The notes beneath the pieces were generated by a model. It made no database searches and was not told the origin of the DNA. It saw only the letters and a program-made list of their open reading frames with translations. A stretch of DNA of 8,626 nucleotides from positions 1-8,626 of the forward strand of contig JBGPBY010000310.1 of NCBI GenBank assembly GCA_041481485.1. Reading direction: 5' to 3'. Origin of the DNA: JBGPBY01 sp041481485. Its GTDB lineage: Bacteria; Acidobacteriota; Terriglobia; 20CM-2-55-15. Positions 5,637-8,626 of the stretch are shown one piece after another; position 1 is the first letter of the stretch; every line of letters begins with the position of its first letter. The translations under genes and the position numbers were made by a program.

Positions 5637-5996
5637 ATGGCATATTCCGAAAAGCTTCTGGATTACTTTCAGAATCCGCGTTGCGCCGGCGAAATCGAGG
5701 ATGCGGATGCCGTCGCGGAAGTCAGCAATCCGGTTTGCGGAGACGTCATGAAGCTGTGGCTCAAAGTGGACGCGGGACAAATCAAAGATGCGAAATTCAA
5801 AACCCAGGGCTGCAGTGCGGCAATCGCCACCAGTTCATACGCCACAGAAATGATAATCGGCATGAATCTGAAGCAGGCTCGGGACATTACCAAGGAACAA
5901 ATCGCCGACGCGCTCGGCGGCCTCCCGGGGTCGAAGATGCATTGCAGTGTTCTCGCAACTGACGCCATCCGCGAAGCGCTGAAGGAGTTTGCATGA
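5637..5996 (+). CDS. iscU: Iron-sulfur cluster scaffold, IscU/NifU N-terminal type
   Basis: A 119-residue scaffold on which Fe-S clusters form before transfer to apoproteins. It begins MAYSEKLLDYFQNPR, matching IscU. The three cluster cysteines and their partners are present: NPVCGDVMKL (C34, D36), TQGCSAAIATSS (C59) and KMHCSVLA (H102, C103). The spacing is as in IscU and lacks the extra zinc-site insert of SufU. The HscA-binding LPPVK of IscU is replaced by LPGSK (96-100), so dependence on a dedicated HscA/HscB chaperone is doubtful; none is visible here. There is no NifU C-terminal domain. The chosen ATG at 5637 is separated by one base from the nifS stop; an upstream in-frame ATG at 5571 would only read through the end of nifS. 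The stop overlaps the mnmA start (ATGA). Confidence 0.93.
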   Translation: MAYSEKLLDYFQNPRCAGEIEDADAVAEVSNPVCGDVMKLWLKVDAGQIKDAKFKTQGCSAAIATSSYATEMIIGMNLKQARDITKEQIADALGGLPGSKMHCSVLATDAIREALKEFA

Positions 5997-7093
5997 TCGC
6001 GGTCGCCATGAGTGGGGGTGTGGATTCCTCGGCTGCCGCCGCCCTGCTGCGAGATCAGGGAGAGTCGATCGTTGGCCTTTCGATGCAGTTATGGAATCAG
6101 CGGCGCAGGATCGGCCCGGAGAACGAGGCAGAATCCGGCGAAGCCGAAGTGACGCGCACCGGCCGATGTTGTTCGCTCGATGACATCTGGGATGCCCGCC
6201 GGGTGGCCACACACCTTGGCATTCCGTTCTACGTTCTCAACCTCGAAGGGCAATTTGAACAGACTGTCGTTGCACCTTTCGTCGATAGTTACCTGCGCGG
6301 AGAAACTCCAAGTCCGTGCATTTTGTGCAACAACTTCGTGAAATTCCATCATCTCGTCGATCGTGCTGCTGCCATCGGCGCCGATCGGGTGGCAACCGGA
6401 CACTACGCGCGCGTCCGGTTCGATGAGACTCTGGGCCGCTGGCTTCTGTTGCGTGGCAAAGATCGGAACAAGGACCAGTCTTACTTCCTTTTCGGTCTGA
6501 CGCAGAACCAGCTGTCGAAGACGGTATTTCCATTGGGCGAATTGACCAAGCCGGAGGTGCGCGAAATTGCGCGCAGCGCCGGCCTCCCGACCTATGACAA
6601 GGCCGAGTCCCAGGAAATTTGTTTTGTTCAGGGCAAGTCCTATGCGGATTTTGTCGAGAAATATGCAGGCACGGAGGCTGCGTCGCCGGGCCCCATTGTC
6701 GATTCTCTTGGCGAAGTTCTCGGCCAGCACTCCGGAATTCACAACTTCACTATCGGACAGCGGAAGGGATTGGGGGCAGCCGGCCGGCCGCAGTACGTCG
6801 TGAAAATCGAGCCGGAATTTCATCGGGTAGTCGTGGGAGAAAATGACGCTCTTGGACAAAAGCGGTTCACGGTTCGCGATGTCAACTGGATCGCGATTGA
6901 CAAGCTGACCGAACCCATCCGCTGTGATGTTCAAATTCGAAACCGCTTCGAACCTCGAGCTGCAACCGTGAGCCCGGGAGACGGCCAGGTCGTTGTCGAG
7001 TTCGATGAGCCGCAACGCGCCGTGACTCCAGGACAGGGAGCGGTCTTTTATTGGAATGATGTAGTGGCAGGTGGCGGATGGATTCGAGCATGA
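5993..7093 (+). CDS. mnmA: tRNA-specific 2-thiouridylase MnmA
   Basis: This enzyme adenylates and thiolates U34 in the anticodon of glutamate, glutamine and lysine tRNAs, using a persulfide relayed from a cysteine desulfurase. The 366-residue protein has the PP-loop SGGVDSS (7-13), the cysteine motif PSPCILCNN (C109 and C112, with C112 at the E. coli catalytic position), GADRVATGHYAR (129-140), KDQSYFL (160-166) and AESQEICFV with the second catalytic cysteine C210. GQRKGLG (255-261) starts the C-terminal part, followed by the beta-barrel domain. A short charged insert at about 36-57 precedes GRCCSLDD, a form found in several phyla rather than the E. coli form. The start codon overlaps the scaffold stop (ATGA). 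The co-located desulfurase suggests direct sulfur supply without a Tus relay, as proposed for YrvO-MnmA in Bacillus. Confidence 0.95.
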   Translation: MIAVAMSGGVDSSAAAALLRDQGESIVGLSMQLWNQRRRIGPENEAESGEAEVTRTGRCCSLDDIWDARRVATHLGIPFYVLNLEGQFEQTVVAPFVDSYLRGETPSPCILCNNFVKFHHLVDRAAAIGADRVATGHYARVRFDETLGRWLLLRGKDRNKDQSYFLFGLTQNQLSKTVFPLGELTKPEVREIARSAGLPTYDKAESQEICFVQGKSYADFVEKYAGTEAASPGPIVDSLGEVLGQHSGIHNFTIGQRKGLGAAGRPQYVVKIEPEFHRVVVGENDALGQKRFTVRDVNWIAIDKLTEPIRCDVQIRNRFEPRAATVSPGDGQVVVEFDEPQRAVTPGQGAVFYWNDVVAGGGWIRA

Positions 7094-7764
7094 CACCGGC
7101 ACATGCCGACGATGCAGGCTCCATAGCAAATTACTTCAACTATTTCACCGAAATCGAGAATTTCTACCAGTCCCGGCGTGAAAGTTTCACCCTGATTTCC
7201 TCGCTGGACTGGGTTCTGATCGAAAACTGGAAGGAACAGGGCATCCCGCTGGAGACCGTGCTGAAGGGCATCGATCGCGCATTTTCACGCGCTAAACGGC
7301 GCATCAATTCGCTGGCCTATTGCGTTCGAGCCGTCGATGAAGTTGTCCATGAGGACAAGGAGGCGCGCATCGAACGGCAGGAGCTTCCCGAAATCTCACA
7401 GCAGGAAATCCAGATCTATCTCGATTCGCTTGCCGGAAAAACCGCGGCGCTTGGGGACGTACTGCCCGAATTTGCGTCACGTATCCGCTCCATTGCAGAA
7501 GCGGTTCGCAATGCCGGATTGTCGAGTTTCCGGGACGCCGAGCAAACCTTGACGGCCCTGGAAGAACGTCTCATTGCGATTTTGAAAGTCGCTGCCGAAG
7601 AATCGACGATTCTGGAAATTCGGCGGGAAGTGGAGGCCGATCTGGCTCCTTGCCGATCCACGATGACAGCCGAACAACTGACCATGCTCGAACAACAACT
7701 CTGGCGGCGCAAATTGATGGAGCGGTACAATCTCGCGCGGCTCAGTCTTTTCTATCTGATCTGA
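7078..7764 (+). CDS. Uncharacterised, mainly helical cytoplasmic protein
   Basis: I do not recognise this gene with certainty. The product is 228 residues from the ATG at 7078, or 224 from the ATG at 7090. The first start has AGGTGG close upstream; the second overlaps the mnmA stop as ATGA, the same coupling as elsewhere in this operon, so either is possible. There is no signal peptide or membrane segment. The N-terminal third (about 16-90) has an aromatic, conserved-looking pattern: NYFNYFTEIENFY, then LDWVLIENWKEQGIPLETVLKGIDRAF and a basic stretch RAKRR. The rest is charged and amphipathic with heptad-like spacing (about 125-215) and is probably long helices or coiled coil. No cysteine motif or catalytic pattern is seen. 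Its position, locked between mnmA and a secreted-protein gene, suggests co-expression but does not prove a role in sulfur metabolism. Confidence 0.8.
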   Translation: MDSSMTPAHADDAGSIANYFNYFTEIENFYQSRRESFTLISSLDWVLIENWKEQGIPLETVLKGIDRAFSRAKRRINSLAYCVRAVDEVVHEDKEARIERQELPEISQQEIQIYLDSLAGKTAALGDVLPEFASRIRSIAEAVRNAGLSSFRDAEQTLTALEERLIAILKVAAEESTILEIRREVEADLAPCRSTMTAEQLTMLEQQLWRRKLMERYNLARLSLFYLI

Positions 7765-8525
7765 TGCGCAGAACATCGAACATCGTCCTTCTCATTCTGA
7801 TATCACTGGCAATTTCCCATGCTCAGGGCGCGACCGGACGAGCGAATGGCGAGGTGTGGTTCAGACCGTTTGTCCGCGATATCAACGGATTTGAAAATCG
7901 AAGTTTGTCCAATTGTGAAATCGTTTTTCAGTCGACTGCAGCGAAGAAACAAGTCGTCACGGACCAACGCGGGCGATACTCTGTCGACTTACCGGCTGGA
8001 GTCTATGAGACAAAAGCCAGCTGTCCTGCGGCCGCCGGAATGCCCGCCGAATTTCATCCAACAACTCGGTCCGGCCTGGTTATAAAGCCAAGTGCGGACA
8101 CACTGATCAATCTGCTGGTATCCATAAAACACATTGGTAAGAACTCCACGCCCAATGGCGACCACGAACCGGAGTACCGGCGTTCCTTGTTGAAGCAGGA
8201 AAACCTTGCAATCCGGACCGCCGATGGACGCACAAGAAAGATTCTTGTGAGCTATGCGTTGAGATCCAGCTCCAGGTCTTTGGCGGAATATCAGGGAAAG
8301 CGGGACTCCAGACAGGACACGCCGGTATCCATCATTGTCGATTCTCTTGCAATCTATGCGGACCGCGTTTCGATTGAAAAACCCAGCCTCCACGTGCACG
8401 CATCCGGTCATCTGGTGGTCGAAGACGGGAAGCAGCGACGGCAGGGCAACGAAGCAACCATCGAGTTTGACGCCGCCGACCCTGCCGCGACGTTGAAGTT
8501 CAGCGACAGGCCGTCCGCTCTCTAA
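7764..8525 (+). CDS. Secreted protein with carboxypeptidase-regulatory-like (CnaB-type) domain
   Basis: A 253-residue protein beginning MRRTSNIVLLILISLAISHAQ, a clear signal peptide with cleavage likely after residue 20-22, so it is periplasmic, surface-bound or secreted. There is no lipobox cysteine. Residues about 27-115 have the pattern of a carboxypeptidase-D regulatory-like beta sandwich: NCEIVFQS, then VVTDQRGRYSVDLPAGVYETKAS, followed by strands up to INLLVSI. The C-terminal half (about 150-250) has alternating hydrophobic strands, including SLAIYADRV and ASGHLVVEDGKQRR, a rhythm reminiscent of OstA/LptA-type beta jelly rolls; that likeness is weak and by eye only. The start ATG at 7764 overlaps the preceding stop (TGATG). 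The frame is open upstream to 7650, but that part lies inside the previous gene and would bury the signal peptide. It is the last gene of the cluster. Confidence 0.85.
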   Translation: MRRTSNIVLLILISLAISHAQGATGRANGEVWFRPFVRDINGFENRSLSNCEIVFQSTAAKKQVVTDQRGRYSVDLPAGVYETKASCPAAAGMPAEFHPTTRSGLVIKPSADTLINLLVSIKHIGKNSTPNGDHEPEYRRSLLKQENLAIRTADGRTRKILVSYALRSSSRSLAEYQGKRDSRQDTPVSIIVDSLAIYADRVSIEKPSLHVHASGHLVVEDGKQRRQGNEATIEFDAADPAATLKFSDRPSAL

Positions 8526-8552
8526 GTTGTGAGTTGTCAGTTGATTTGTTGT

Positions 8553-8626
8553 CCGTTGATTTATGGACCTGGTGACATTACCGAATGACCCAATGGATCA
8601 ATGTCACCAGGTCCATTAATCAACGG
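8553..8626. repeat. Inverted repeat at the window end, possible terminator
   Basis: The left arm 8553-8579 and right arm 8600-8626 are 27 bases each, with one mismatch and a 20-base spacer. The right arm ends exactly at the last base of the window, so the repeat may continue. It lies 27 bases after the final gene of the sulfur operon and could terminate that transcript, but no T run can be seen because the window stops. Its sequence is unrelated to the REP-like units near the sigma factor, so it is a second repeat family. The bases just before it (8523-8560) hold repeated GTTG words. Confidence 0.85.

Noticed and set aside
6089..7129. A 346-codon minus-strand open frame
   Set aside because: It is antisense to mnmA and has no recognisable domain or ribosome site.
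7650..7763. Upstream ATG as start of the secreted protein
   Set aside because: It would overlap the previous gene by 115 bases and put 38 residues before a clear signal peptide.
1..8626. Linear plasmid or phage replicon with hairpin telomeres
   Set aside because: The two end palindromes are unrelated, have unpaired spacers of about 20 bases, and the gene content is core metabolism; a contig broken at repeats is simpler.

Overview
The window reads as chromosomal DNA from a free-living bacterium of moderately high GC content. The style of the genes suggests the Acidobacteria or a nearby deep lineage: a MnmA with a CC-S-L-D-D motif, a short citrate synthase, an enhancer-binding ATPase with a non-Fis C-terminal helix-turn-helix, and many small palindromic repeats between genes. 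This placement is inferred from family resemblance, not from a marker gene. Seven protein-coding genes can be named by family, and one conserved-looking gene cannot.

Layout. Positions 1-185 form a long, nearly perfect inverted repeat. Its right arm contains the last codons of a sigma54-type AAA+ activator gene (149-1153, minus). That gene is divergent from a small ECF-like sigma70 factor (1168-1665, plus), and the two starts are only 14-35 bases apart. A 182-base MITE/REPIN-like element (1710-1891) follows the sigma gene and carries the same palindromic unit as the left-hand repeat, so the regulatory gene pair is bracketed by one repeat family. A stretch of about 220 bases without a convincing gene leads to a minus-strand pair: citrate synthase (2975-4090) followed by a CpsB/YwqE-type PHP phosphatase (2112-2897).

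A 381-base intergenic region (4091-4471), rich in GC hairpins, separates this pair from a plus-strand operon. The operon encodes a NifS/IscS cysteine desulfurase, an IscU/NifU-type scaffold, the tRNA 2-thiouridylase MnmA, an unrecognised helical protein and a small secreted protein with a carboxypeptidase-regulatory-like domain. All five genes overlap or nearly touch. The first three make a coherent sulfur module: the desulfurase takes sulfur from cysteine, the scaffold builds Fe-S clusters, and MnmA thiolates the wobble uridine of certain tRNAs. A consensus TATAAT lies so close to the first start codon that the operon transcript may be almost leaderless. The window ends inside a second long inverted repeat (8553-8626).

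No tRNA, rRNA, CRISPR array or complete insertion sequence was seen. I did not find a clear previously undescribed system. The points most worth pursuing are the repeat-bracketed sigma factor/activator pair, whose ATPase has an altered GAFTGA loop; the mirrored copy of that ATPase's 3' end at the window edge; and the two uncharacterised genes fused translationally to the sulfur operon.
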